Assembly (NCBI GenBank): GCA_965200775.1
Contig: OZ241383.1
Span: forward strand, 1,364,001 to 1,428,000
Direction: 5' to 3'
Source: Poriferisocius sp965200775
Lineage (GTDB): Bacteria; Actinomycetota; Acidimicrobiia; Acidimicrobiales; Bin134
Length of the DNA: 64,000 nucleotides
Shown here: positions 26,524-34,751 of the stretch, one piece after another
Numbering within the stretch: the first letter of the stretch is position 1
How the letters are laid out: each line of letters begins with the position of its first letter
Translations under genes and position numbers: made by a program
The notes under the pieces: model-generated
Database searches by the model: none
Told to the model about the DNA's origin: nothing
Seen by the model: the letters and a program-made list of their open reading frames with translations, nothing else

Positions 26524-26796
26524 CTACGTGCCGTAGCGGGGTACCCCGGCGCCGTAGCGGTCGGTGAACAGTTTGAGGACTTCCTCCTGCTCGGCGTGGC
26601 GGCAGCAGTCGCCCTTCGAGAAGAGCATCTCACCATCGACCTCAACGTCGAAAATGCCCGAGGAGCCGGTCACCAGGGTCAGCTCCTCGATGATGTGCTG
26701 GTAGTTCTCCAGCAGGTCCCGGGCCGCGCTCACGGCGCGCTCCGAATAGTCTCAAGGGACGCAGTAGGTGATGGTGATGCGGTGTTTGTGCTCCAT
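26524..26796 (-). CDS. SelT/SelW/SelH-family (Rdx) selenoprotein with in-frame TGA
   Basis: From ATG 26796 on the minus strand the frame reads MEHKHRITITYCVP, TGA (26754-26752), DYSERAVSAARDLLENYQ, and later GSSGIFDVEVDGEMLFS, to a TAG-type stop at 26524. The family motif is CxxC or CxxU followed by a long helix and then GxFEVxVDGxLxxS. The TGA sits exactly at the second redox position of CxxU (residue 15). The protein is 90 aa, the usual size. The family comprises thioredoxin-like redox proteins. Ordinary gene calling would begin at the GTG at 26733 and lose the active site. It is convergent with the thiolase. Confidence 0.82.
26726..26740 (-). promoter_or_regulatory. Candidate SECIS stem of the SelW-like gene
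   Basis: On the minus strand GCGC and GCGC pair around the loop GCCGTGA, with two further G-C pairs outside after a small internal mismatch. The loop begins 15 bases after the TGA and starts with G. The stem is short and the region GC-rich, so it is weaker evidence than the peroxiredoxin hairpin. Confidence 0.35.
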
Positions 26797-26904
26797 ACGG
26801 GCAGGCTACCGCCGAGCCGAACCGGCCACTACTGTCCAGCCGGCAGACCAGCCCGCAAATGGGTTCCGCCCAGTGGTGGGACCGTTACAGATGGGAGGAC
26901 ACCT

Positions 26905-27750
26905 ATGAGTGACCGGACGTTTGGCCCCTTCTCCATGAGCATTGACAGCGGGGTCGGATGGGTGGTGATCGATCACCCTCCCAAGCAGTTGGTTGACGGG
27001 CCGTTCATTGGCGGGCTGATGGGCCTGTTGGACGCGGTTGAGGCCGACCGGGAAGTCGGTGTGTTGGTGTTCGAGAGCGCCGATCCTGAGTTCTTCTTGA
27101 TGCACGGCGACGTTGAGCAGATCCTGGCCATGGAGGCTCAAGGCGATGTGCCTGCCGAGCCGAATGTGGCGGCGGCCACGTTCGACCGATGCCGCACCAT
27201 TGAGGTCGCCACCATCGGGATGATCGACGGCGTGGCCAGAGGTGGCGGCTCCGAGTTTCTGCTGTCGCTGGATATGCGCTTCGCCGGACCTCGCACAGTG
27301 CTCGGACAACCCGAGGTGGCGATGGGCATCATCCCCGGAGCAAGCGGCACCCAGCGGCTGGCCCGGCTGGTGGGCCGCAGCCGGGCGCTGGAGATCATCC
27401 TGTCAGGCAACGACGTGTCAGCCGAGGAGGCTGCCGCCATCGGCTACGTGAACCGGGTGCTCCCCACCGATGAGCTTCGCTCCCATACCACCCAGGTGGC
27501 CCGCAGGATCGCCGTATCGCCCAGGCTGTCCATCGCCAAGGCCAAGCAGGCTGTGGACGCCGCCCTTGGCCCGGTGGAGCCGGGACTCTTGACCGAGACC
27601 CAAGCCATGTCGGCGTGCTCGGCCACCGGCCAACACCAGCCCCTGATGCAGCGATTCCTCGAAGCCGGTGGCCAAACCCGCGAGGTAGAGCGCGACCCCA
27701 ACGCCCTGGTAGAGGTGATCGACCGGATGCTGGGCCTACCCGCCGATTGA
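26905..27750 (+). CDS. Enoyl-CoA hydratase/isomerase family protein
   Basis: A 281-aa crotonase-fold protein. VIDHPPKQLVDGPFIGGLM, ESADPEFFLMHGDVEQI, GMIDGVARGGGSEFLLSLDMRFAG and QPEVAMGIIPGASGTQRLARLVG are the expected blocks. The oxyanion-hole segment reads FFLMHGD instead of the usual CAGAD, so substrate or reaction may be different. The frame extends far upstream, but ATG 26905 has GGGAGGAC in the right place. It probably acts on an acyl-CoA in catabolism with the neighbouring thiolase. Confidence 0.85.
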   Translation: MSDRTFGPFSMSIDSGVGWVVIDHPPKQLVDGPFIGGLMGLLDAVEADREVGVLVFESADPEFFLMHGDVEQILAMEAQGDVPAEPNVAAATFDRCRTIEVATIGMIDGVARGGGSEFLLSLDMRFAGPRTVLGQPEVAMGIIPGASGTQRLARLVGRSRALEIILSGNDVSAEEAAAIGYVNRVLPTDELRSHTTQVARRIAVSPRLSIAKAKQAVDAALGPVEPGLLTETQAMSACSATGQHQPLMQRFLEAGGQTREVERDPNALVEVIDRMLGLPAD

Positions 27751-27805
27751 CGTCTGAGGCATCACCTCCCACAGCTTCCGACGGGGGCTGTCGGCTAGGA
27801 GGGTG

Positions 27806-28570
27806 TCAGGCCTCAGCTAGTTCGGGCCACAGGGCCAGAGCGGTGCCTCCGAGGAATTGGGCCTGCTCGCCGGGTGACATTTCCGCGCAGGCGTCCCGAG
27901 CCTGATCGGCCAGTTCCTGGTACGGGCGGTCGTGGGTCTGGGAGTAGTCCGACCCCCACATGAGCCGGTCGAGGCCGTACTGGTCGGCCAGGCGGTTCAG
28001 AATGGCCGCTGGACGGTCGGAATCCAGCACGTGAGGGGTCACCTTCAGGTACAGGTTGGGCAGGTGGGCGTAGTCACCGATGGTGTCGGGGGCGAAACCG
28101 CAGTGGTCGAGAGCCAGCTTTACATTCGGGTGAGCGGCCAGGGCCTCACCCAGCGCTGGTAAGTGTTCGGGCACGGTGGCTGCGCTCACCCGCAGGCCGA
28201 GCCGCCTTACCGCTTCCCACGTACCCTCGTCGTGCAACGGCCCTCCCCCGCCGATGGCGAAGAACCGCACCCCGCCAACCCCGGCGGCGGCCAGCGAATC
28301 GAGCTCGGCCGGATCATCCACGATGGCCACCGCCCCAAAGACATCCGGGTACGCCCTCCTTGCATCCACCACGTAGGAGTTGTCGGTGCCGTAAGCACCC
28401 TGGGCCTGCACCAACAGCGCCCGGTCCACCCCGGCCCCTGCCATCTCGCCCAGCAGCTCCTCGGCGGTCACCGGTGCCTCGTGAACCCACTCCACCCCCG
28501 GATAGTCGGCCACCCGGAGCGGGTACCTCCGATGATCGTCGGAGATCACATGAGTATGGGTGTCAACCAC
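27806..28570 (-). CDS. Amidohydrolase (PDC hydrolase-like TIM barrel)
   Basis: A 254-aa metal-dependent hydrolase beginning VVDTHTHVISDDHRRYP, the HxH metal motif at the very N-terminus. LALDHCGFAP in the middle and LMWGSDYSQTHDRPY near the end place it with 2-pyrone-4,6-dicarboxylate lactonase-like amidohydrolases, which open lactones or hydrolyse related rings. The start is taken as GTG 28570, with GAGG five bases upstream; GTG 28576 is an alternative. The longer frame to 29227 is only antisense to the next gene. The gene is divergent from the crotonase at 28683. Confidence 0.82.
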   Translation of the reverse strand: MVDTHTHVISDDHRRYPLRVADYPGVEWVHEAPVTAEELLGEMAGAGVDRALLVQAQGAYGTDNSYVVDARRAYPDVFGAVAIVDDPAELDSLAAAGVGGVRFFAIGGGGPLHDEGTWEAVRRLGLRVSAATVPEHLPALGEALAAHPNVKLALDHCGFAPDTIGDYAHLPNLYLKVTPHVLDSDRPAAILNRLADQYGLDRLMWGSDYSQTHDRPYQELADQARDACAEMSPGEQAQFLGGTALALWPELAEA

Positions 28571-28682
28571 GAGCACCTCATTAGTCTGCCTGGCAGGGCC
28601 CTCTCCCGCCGACCCGGTGGGAGGCCCGACCCTGACCCCTTCAAAACCGGCCCGTTCAAGACGTTCGAGAAAGGACGCCACG

Positions 28683-29594
28683 ATGACCCAACCAACCCGG
28701 CAGTACACCTGCTTCGAGGTCGTGATGGAGGACTCGGTCGCACACCTCCGCCTCAACCGCCCCGACGCCCGCAACTCGATGATCCCGGAGTTCTGGACAG
28801 AGCTGCCCGCCGCGGTGAACGAACTGTCCGACTCTGGAAAGGCCCGGGCGCTGGTGATCTCCTCGACCGGCCGCCACTTCACTGCAGGCATGGACCTGGC
28901 GGTGTTCACCCAACCGGATTCGACGTTCTCGGCCGACCCCGGCTCCGCTTCCGACGAGAAACCGGAGATGGGGCGGCTCCGGGCCGAGGTCCGCGACCAG
29001 ATCCTGGCTTTCCAGGAGTCGTTCAACTGCCTTGAACGGGCTCGGATGCCGGTGCTGGCCGCCGTGCAGGGAGGATGTGTCGGCGGCGGTGTGGACATGA
29101 TCTGCACCGCCGATATGCGGTACTGCACCGCCGATGCCTTCTTCTGCATCCAGGAGATCAACCTGGCGCTGGCCGCCGACCTCGGCACCCTGCAACGGCT
29201 GCCCGGGCTCATCCCCGACGGACTCATGCGGGAGCTGGCCTACACCGGGCGGCGTCTCACCGCCGACGAAGCAGTCGCTGCCGGGCTGGTCAACCAGGTC
29301 TACCCCGACCAGGACGCCATGGTGGAAGGGGTGCTGGAGATCGCCCGTCAGATCGCCGAGCGGTCGCCACTGGCGGTGTGGGGATCGAAGGAGATGATCA
29401 ACTACTCCCGCGACCACACCGTGGCCGACAGTCTCGACTACATCGCCACCTGGCAATCAGGAATGTTCCACCCCGACGACATGGCTGAGGTGTTCCGGGC
29501 CAGGTCCGAAGACCGCCCGCCGGTGTTCCAGGACCTCCTCCCCCCTCCGCCGTTCCCGATAGCGCAACTCCAACAACCCGGGACAGGGTGGTAG
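28683..29594 (+). CDS. Enoyl-CoA hydratase (dienoyl-CoA isomerase-like)
   Basis: A 303-aa crotonase-family protein. RLNRPDARNSMIPEFWTEL, the oxyanion block SSTGRHFTAGMDLAVF, and AAVQGGCVGGGVDMICTADMRY are clear. FFCIQEINLALAADLGTLQRLPGLI contains the Glu and Asp pair (QEIN, AADLGTL) typical of delta(3,5)-delta(2,4)-dienoyl-CoA isomerases, which help degrade unsaturated fatty acids. ATG 28683 has AAAGGA upstream. It is the third crotonase of the window. Confidence 0.88.
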   Translation: MTQPTRQYTCFEVVMEDSVAHLRLNRPDARNSMIPEFWTELPAAVNELSDSGKARALVISSTGRHFTAGMDLAVFTQPDSTFSADPGSASDEKPEMGRLRAEVRDQILAFQESFNCLERARMPVLAAVQGGCVGGGVDMICTADMRYCTADAFFCIQEINLALAADLGTLQRLPGLIPDGLMRELAYTGRRLTADEAVAAGLVNQVYPDQDAMVEGVLEIARQIAERSPLAVWGSKEMINYSRDHTVADSLDYIATWQSGMFHPDDMAEVFRARSEDRPPVFQDLLPPPPFPIAQLQQPGTGW

Positions 29595-29623
29595 CTGCGG
29601 GCGACTTGGCCGGCCCCCGTCCG

Positions 29624-30553
29624 CTAACGGATGCGGTCGAGTTGGCGGCGGAGCCAGTCCTCCTGGTCGGCGGAGTAGCGCTGGGCGATCTCGGTATCGG
29701 AGAACAGGACCACCCCGTGGGGAGCGCCGGGGTACACGTGCAGTTCGGTGGGAACGCCGGCACCGTAGAGGCGCATGGCGTAGGTGATGTCCTCGTCACG
29801 GAAGCCGTCGGCACCTCCCACACACACGTATGCCTCGGGGAGCCCCGAGAGATCCTCGGCCCGGGCCGGAGCGGCATGGGCCGGAACCTCGTCTGTGCCG
29901 TACAGATCGCCGAGGTAGCATCTCCAGCCGAAGGTGTTGGACGCCTTGGTCCAAACCAGAAGATTGTCGATCCGGCTGGATGGCGTCACCTGCCGGTCGT
30001 CAATCATGGGACAGTCCAGAAGCTGGAACTGTAACGGCACCTCGTCCCGGTCGCGGGCCAAAAGGGCCAGCGCGGCACACAGCCCACCGCCGGCGCTCAC
30101 CCCGGTAATGCCAATCTTGTCGGGGTCAACGCCGATCTCGGCAGCGTTGTCGTAAGTCCACTTGAGGCCGGCGTAGCAGTCCTCCAGGGGACCGGGATAG
30201 GCGGTCTCCGGGGCCAGGCGGTACTCCACCGACACCCCGACAATGCCGTACTGAGGGCACCACCGGTCGAACTTGGCGTCATCCATCTCGTAGGTGCCCA
30301 GCACGTACCCCCCACCGTGGATCGAGTACACGCACGGCGCCGAGCCTTCGAGCCCCACCGGCCGGTGTACCCGAACCACCACTCCGTTGGCCTCGTCCAC
30401 GGTGTAGTCGGTGCGCTCGACATCGTCGCTTAGCTCGGGAACCGCGAACACTCCCGGGCCTCTCACATTGGCAAGCACCTCGTCGTTGAGTTCGGCCAGC
30501 GGCACCATGTCCACCAGCGGCTCGATCTCCTCGTGCAACGCAACCGTCGCCAT
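29624..30553 (-). CDS. Alpha/beta hydrolase (HSL-type esterase)
   Basis: A 309-aa alpha/beta hydrolase of the hormone-sensitive-lipase group. The oxyanion motif HGGGYVLG precedes the nucleophile elbow GVSAGGGLCAALAL. VGGADGFRDEDITYA supplies the acid, and YPGAPHGVVLF supplies the His. All three catalytic residues are present. It probably hydrolyses short-chain esters or lactones in the cytoplasm. ATG 30553 has AGGAGG on the complementary strand just upstream. About 257 bases separate it from the divergent CoA-transferase. Confidence 0.88.
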   Translation of the reverse strand: MATVALHEEIEPLVDMVPLAELNDEVLANVRGPGVFAVPELSDDVERTDYTVDEANGVVVRVHRPVGLEGSAPCVYSIHGGGYVLGTYEMDDAKFDRWCPQYGIVGVSVEYRLAPETAYPGPLEDCYAGLKWTYDNAAEIGVDPDKIGITGVSAGGGLCAALALLARDRDEVPLQFQLLDCPMIDDRQVTPSSRIDNLLVWTKASNTFGWRCYLGDLYGTDEVPAHAAPARAEDLSGLPEAYVCVGGADGFRDEDITYAMRLYGAGVPTELHVYPGAPHGVVLFSDTEIAQRYSADQEDWLRRQLDRIR

Positions 30554-30810
30554 CGCGAATCCTCCTGTTCGGTTGTCTCTGCCAGCCCGGCAGTCTCGCC
30601 GTTGGGCGTTCCCCGAAACTACAACAACTCCCCCACCCCGACAGTCAGCTCCTACGCGCAGGCATCCGGAGAAGATGAGGGCGACCGGCGCAGGTCGAAA
30701 GCTCCCGGAACCGAAACGGCTGCCTGTCCCTGAGGAGTTCGTCCAACCTGAGGGCTAGTCTGCCAGGCGATGGCAGCAACCCGCTTCAATGTCGGAGGTA
30801 CCGGAAGGCG

Positions 30811-33156
30811 ATGATCCTCGAGCATGTCCGTGTCGTCGAGGTGGGGGGTGGGATCGCCGCGTCCTACGCCGGGAAGCTGCTCGCTGACGCCGGGGCCGAT
30901 GTGATCAAGATTGAGCCGCCGGGCGGGGAGCCCCTGCGCCGATGGTCGGCGTCGGGGGCCGACCTGGAGGGCCGCGACGGCCCGCTTTTCCAGTTCTTGA
31001 ACACCTCCAAACGTTCGGTCACCGGCGACCCCGGCGACCTGGCCGATCTGCTGGCTACCGCCGACATTGTCCTCGACTCCACTCCTGACGGGCTCTCCTC
31101 CCCCACCGTTGATGCCCTGCGACAGGCCAACCCCTCGGTGGTGCTGGTGTCGATCTCCCCGTGGGGGCGTACCGGGCCCTACGCCGGGCGTCCGGCCACC
31201 GAGTTCACCCTTCAGGCCGAGTGTGGCGGACTCGGCAAGCGAGGCAACCCGGAACGGCCCCCCGTTCAGGCCGGAGGCGCCATTGGTGAGTGGACCGCGG
31301 GGATCTACGCCGGGGTGGGCGCGCTGGCTGCGGCGCGAGAGGCGGGACGCACCGGCCAGGGTGACCACGTGGACGTGTCCATGTTCGAGACGATGGTCAT
31401 GACCATGAACGTGTACATGTGGATCTCCGCGACGCTCACCGGTCAACACAACCCCCCACGTCCCGGCCGCAACGTGGAGCTGCCCTCCATTGAACCCACC
31501 GCCGACGGCCACGTGGGGTTTTGCACGGTGGCCCGCCAGCAGTTCCTGGACTTCCTGGTGATGATCGGCCGGCCCGACTGGCTGGAGGACGAGGAGATGT
31601 GCGGCTACGGGGGGCGCTGGCTGCGAAGGGACGAGTTCCGGGCCGCCATGCACGCCTGGACCACCGCCCGGACGACGGCCGAGGTGATCGCGGAGGCGTC
31701 GGCCCGGCGCATCCCGGTGGCCCCCATCGGCACCGGAGCCACCGTCCCCACCCTGGAGGCGTTCTCTGGGCGCGACGCCTTCACCTCCAACCCCACCGGC
31801 GGCTTCACCCAACCCGACATCCCCTACAAGCTGCACGGAGCGTCCACCCGTACCTTCGAACCGGTTCCCACCCCGGGCCAACACACCGCCACCATCGAGC
31901 CCCGCGCCCCTCGGCAAAACCGGGGCGAACCGGCCGGGCTACCCCTGGACGGCGTGCGGGTCATCGACTTCACCGCGTGGTGGGCCGGGCCCATCGCCAG
32001 CCACTCGCTGGCCCTGCTCGGAGCCGACGTGGTCAAGGTCGAGTCGGTGCAGCGCCCCGACGGGATGCGCTTCGCCTCGGCCCGGCCCCCCACAGCAGAC
32101 CAATGGTGGGAGTTCGGATGGGTGTACCACGGGGCCAACACCAACAAGCGGGGAATCACCCTGGATCTGCGCTCCCCCGACGGGGTTGCGGTGGCCGAGC
32201 GGCTGATCGCCGAGGCCGACATCGTGATCGAGAACTTCACCCCCCGGGTCATGGACGGGTTCGGCCTCACCTGGGAGCGCCTGTCGGCCCTCAACCCGAG
32301 GCTGATAATGACCCGGATGCCCGCTTTCGGCCTGGACGGGGCGTGGCGCAACAACACCGGGTTCGCCCAGACAATGGAACAGCTCACCGGTATGGCGGCC
32401 ATCACCGGCTACCCCGACGAGGACCCCCAGATCCCCCGAGGCCCGTGCGACCCGCTGGCCGGAATGCACGCCGTGTTCGCCACCCTGGTGGCGCTGGAAG
32501 AGCGGGACCGCACCGGCCGGGGTCGGCTGGTGGAGGTGACCATGGTGGCCGCCGCTCTCAACGCCGCCGCCGAACAGTTGGTGGAATACTCGGCGCTGGG
32601 CCGCCAACTCCCTCAGGAGGGCAACCGGGGACCTCGGGCTGCCCCCCAGGGGGTGTACCCCGCCGCAGGAACCGAGCGCTGGGTGGCCCTGGCGGTCGCC
32701 GACGACCGCCAGTGGGAAGCCCTGTACACGTTGCTCGGTCGCCCCGAGTGGGCCGCCTACGACACTGTGGACAAGCGACGGGAAGCGGCCGATGTCATAG
32801 ATGCCGGGGTTTCGGAATGGGTGGGCGGCCACACGGATGCCGAAGCTGTGGACGCCCTGGTCGCAGCCGGGGTCCCCGCAAGCGTGGTAGTGCTCCCCCC
32901 CGAGGTCGGCGACCACCCCCAGCTCATGTCACGTTCGTTCCTCGAGCCCGTCACACATCCGGAGTGCGGAGATGTGCCTGCGGTCGGTTTGCCATTCCGG
33001 TTCGAATCGGTCACCGGCGGCTGGGTCAACGCCTCGGCCCCGACTCTGGGGCAGCACAACCACGATGTGCTGGGAGGCGAGCTGGGGTTGTCGACCGAGG
33101 AGCTGGCCGAGCTGGAGGAAAAAGGCGTAATCGGCTTCCGCCCGCTGGGGCTCTAG
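30811..33156 (+). CDS. Two-domain class III (CaiB/BaiF) CoA-transferase
   Basis: A 781-aa protein made of two CaiB/BaiF domains in tandem, about 1-365 and 375-781. Each begins with the same pattern (LEHVRVVEVGGGIAASYAGKLLADAGADVIKIE; LDGVRVIDFTAWWAGPIASHSLALLGADVVKVE). Family III enzymes move CoA between organic acids through an Asp-bound thioester. The second domain keeps the motif with Asp (CDPLAGMHAVFATL). The first has Glu160 instead (GAIGEWTAG), so it may be structural or differently active. Most relatives are single-domain homodimers, and here the fusion would form an internal pseudo-dimer. Its stop overlaps the convergent lipoprotein gene by four bases. Confidence 0.87.
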   Translation: MILEHVRVVEVGGGIAASYAGKLLADAGADVIKIEPPGGEPLRRWSASGADLEGRDGPLFQFLNTSKRSVTGDPGDLADLLATADIVLDSTPDGLSSPTVDALRQANPSVVLVSISPWGRTGPYAGRPATEFTLQAECGGLGKRGNPERPPVQAGGAIGEWTAGIYAGVGALAAAREAGRTGQGDHVDVSMFETMVMTMNVYMWISATLTGQHNPPRPGRNVELPSIEPTADGHVGFCTVARQQFLDFLVMIGRPDWLEDEEMCGYGGRWLRRDEFRAAMHAWTTARTTAEVIAEASARRIPVAPIGTGATVPTLEAFSGRDAFTSNPTGGFTQPDIPYKLHGASTRTFEPVPTPGQHTATIEPRAPRQNRGEPAGLPLDGVRVIDFTAWWAGPIASHSLALLGADVVKVESVQRPDGMRFASARPPTADQWWEFGWVYHGANTNKRGITLDLRSPDGVAVAERLIAEADIVIENFTPRVMDGFGLTWERLSALNPRLIMTRMPAFGLDGAWRNNTGFAQTMEQLTGMAAITGYPDEDPQIPRGPCDPLAGMHAVFATLVALEERDRTGRGRLVEVTMVAAALNAAAEQLVEYSALGRQLPQEGNRGPRAAPQGVYPAAGTERWVALAVADDRQWEALYTLLGRPEWAAYDTVDKRREAADVIDAGVSEWVGGHTDAEAVDALVAAGVPASVVVLPPEVGDHPQLMSRSFLEPVTHPECGDVPAVGLPFRFESVTGGWVNASAPTLGQHNHDVLGGELGLSTEELAELEEKGVIGFRPLGL

Positions 33157-34709
33157 CTTTCCGGCTGCGCGCCGGAGGTTCCCAGGGTGGCAGATTCGAC
33201 CAGCGCCACCAGGTTGTTCTCGTCGCAGTCCATCGTCCCGGGGGCCAGGGGATGGCGGCGCACCCACCCGCCGCCGGGGGTGGGGCTCACCATCACGAAA
33301 CACGGCGAGGGAATGCCGTCTGCCGGGTTGGTCGGGCCATGCAACCCGAGGCCGTTCCACTCGGTGATGGTTTCCGCTGCCTCGATCACCAGCTCGCGGG
33401 TCAGCCCTCCCCCGCTCCGGAACAAGGCCTTGGTAACCGCATCCTCGAACAGTCGGGCCGACGCCCAGCTCGACAGGCCGATAAGGCTCGGCCCGGCCTC
33501 GGGGTCAACCTGGTTCAGGTAGGACAGGTACTCCACCAGCTCGACGTTTTGGCCAGGCTCCTCGAACGGCAACATGGTGATGCTCACCCAAATGTCCAGC
33601 TCCAGGTCGCCGGCCTCGCCGGCCCAGCCATGGGAGTAGCAACCGGACGAGCAGTGGACGAAGTCGGGCTCGACCGGGAAGAGCGCCCCAAGGTCGAACC
33701 CAATCCCTTGCTCTTCGGCGTCGTCCTCGGGGGTGTCCCCTTCCGTCGACTCCTCGGGTGCCGGTTCCTCGGGGGTTGATTCGGGGTCAGCGGGTTCCTC
33801 GGGGGTTGATTCGGGGTCAAGAATCGGTTGATCGGCCAGAGCATTCAAGGCGTTGAGCAGCGCCGGTAGCCTGCCTGGTTCAGCGGTCCAGGTGAGCGAC
33901 TGGATTCGGGCCTCGGAAAGCTCGGAGGCCAATGCGTCATAGTCGGCGTCGGGCCCTTCAACGCCGGTTTGGGACACGAACGTGAACCCCCCGGCGGTGA
34001 ACGCTTCGATCTCCCGTTGGGCGTCACCGGTGGTCTCCGGTGACCCCGGCACCACTGCGCCCGCCGCGGTGGCCCCAACGGGGAAGCGCTCGCTTAGCAC
34101 CCGGGCCGGGCCGGCCTGCCAAACGGTGTTGGAGATGGGATTGGACACGAAGGTCACCGGCGACTGTCTCCGGTCCGGGCTCAGCGCCGCGGCGGGAAAG
34201 TCGGGAAGGCGGCAGGAATCATGGTTCAACACGTCCAAGCCGTCGCCGTCGAACCGGGCGTAGGAGCCCACCAGGGCGAAAATGTTGCTCCGGCACGCTT
34301 CCTCGATGGCCGCCCCGTGGTTGAACTCGTCGGCAACGATGAGGACCACCTCGACCTCTCGGCCGCCGAGGCCGCCGCTGTCGTTCACCGCCTGGGCCCA
34401 GACCCGCATGGCCAGCCAGGCTGCCTGGCCGTGCGGGGTCACAGTGTCGCCGGTGTCACCGTCGGCGATGACCCCGATCCGGATCACCTCGTCGCCCACT
34501 CCGGGGAACTCGGGATCCAACGTCGGCCCCGGCCTCACCGGAGCGGTGGCCTCGGCGGTGGCGGTGGGCGTGAAGGGGGCGGTTACCGACACCGTCGGGC
34601 CCCGCAAATCGGGCGACTTGCAAGCCGAGGCGAACAGGCCCAGCACCACCGCCAGCGTCAACGACGCCGAGGCGACTCTTGAGGGTTTGAGACCGCGGGC
34701 GAACCGCAC
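33153..34709 (-). CDS. Substrate-binding lipoprotein (type I periplasmic, Leu/Ile/Val-like)
   Basis: A 518-aa exported protein with a hydrophobic signal and lipobox ending LFASAC (Cys30). IRIGVIADGDTGDTVTPHGQAAWLAMRVWAQAVNDSGGLGGREVEVV is the family signature of branched-chain amino-acid-type ABC binding proteins. There is an inserted acidic linker near residue 300, built of repeats of DPESTPEEPA, then an Asp/Glu-rich run. No permease or ATPase gene is adjacent, so it may serve a remote transporter or act as a sensor. It lies downstream of metY on the same strand. Confidence 0.75.
   Translation of the reverse strand: MRFARGLKPSRVASASLTLAVVLGLFASACKSPDLRGPTVSVTAPFTPTATAEATAPVRPGPTLDPEFPGVGDEVIRIGVIADGDTGDTVTPHGQAAWLAMRVWAQAVNDSGGLGGREVEVVLIVADEFNHGAAIEEACRSNIFALVGSYARFDGDGLDVLNHDSCRLPDFPAAALSPDRRQSPVTFVSNPISNTVWQAGPARVLSERFPVGATAAGAVVPGSPETTGDAQREIEAFTAGGFTFVSQTGVEGPDADYDALASELSEARIQSLTWTAEPGRLPALLNALNALADQPILDPESTPEEPADPESTPEEPAPEESTEGDTPEDDAEEQGIGFDLGALFPVEPDFVHCSSGCYSHGWAGEAGDLELDIWVSITMLPFEEPGQNVELVEYLSYLNQVDPEAGPSLIGLSSWASARLFEDAVTKALFRSGGGLTRELVIEAAETITEWNGLGLHGPTNPADGIPSPCFVMVSPTPGGGWVRRHPLAPGTMDCDENNLVALVESATLGTSGAQPES
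33764..33819 (-). repeat. 30-bp tandem repeat in the binding-protein linker
   Basis: The unit gttcctcggggg-ttgattcggggtca occurs twice with a 30-base period (33764-33789 and 33794-33819), encoding DPESTPEEPA copies. A shortened third copy follows. In-frame repeats of this kind can change linker length by slippage. Confidence 0.7.
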
Positions 34710-34751
34710 GCCTTTATCGTCGCGCGTTTCGGGAGGCCGTTCGGCAGCAGG

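Noticed and set aside
30675..30758. A 27-codon plus-strand ORF between the esterase and CoA-transferase genes
   Set aside because: It reads plausibly (KLPEPKRLPVPEEF), but GGAGA is too close to the ATG and there is no coupling or similarity to anchor it.
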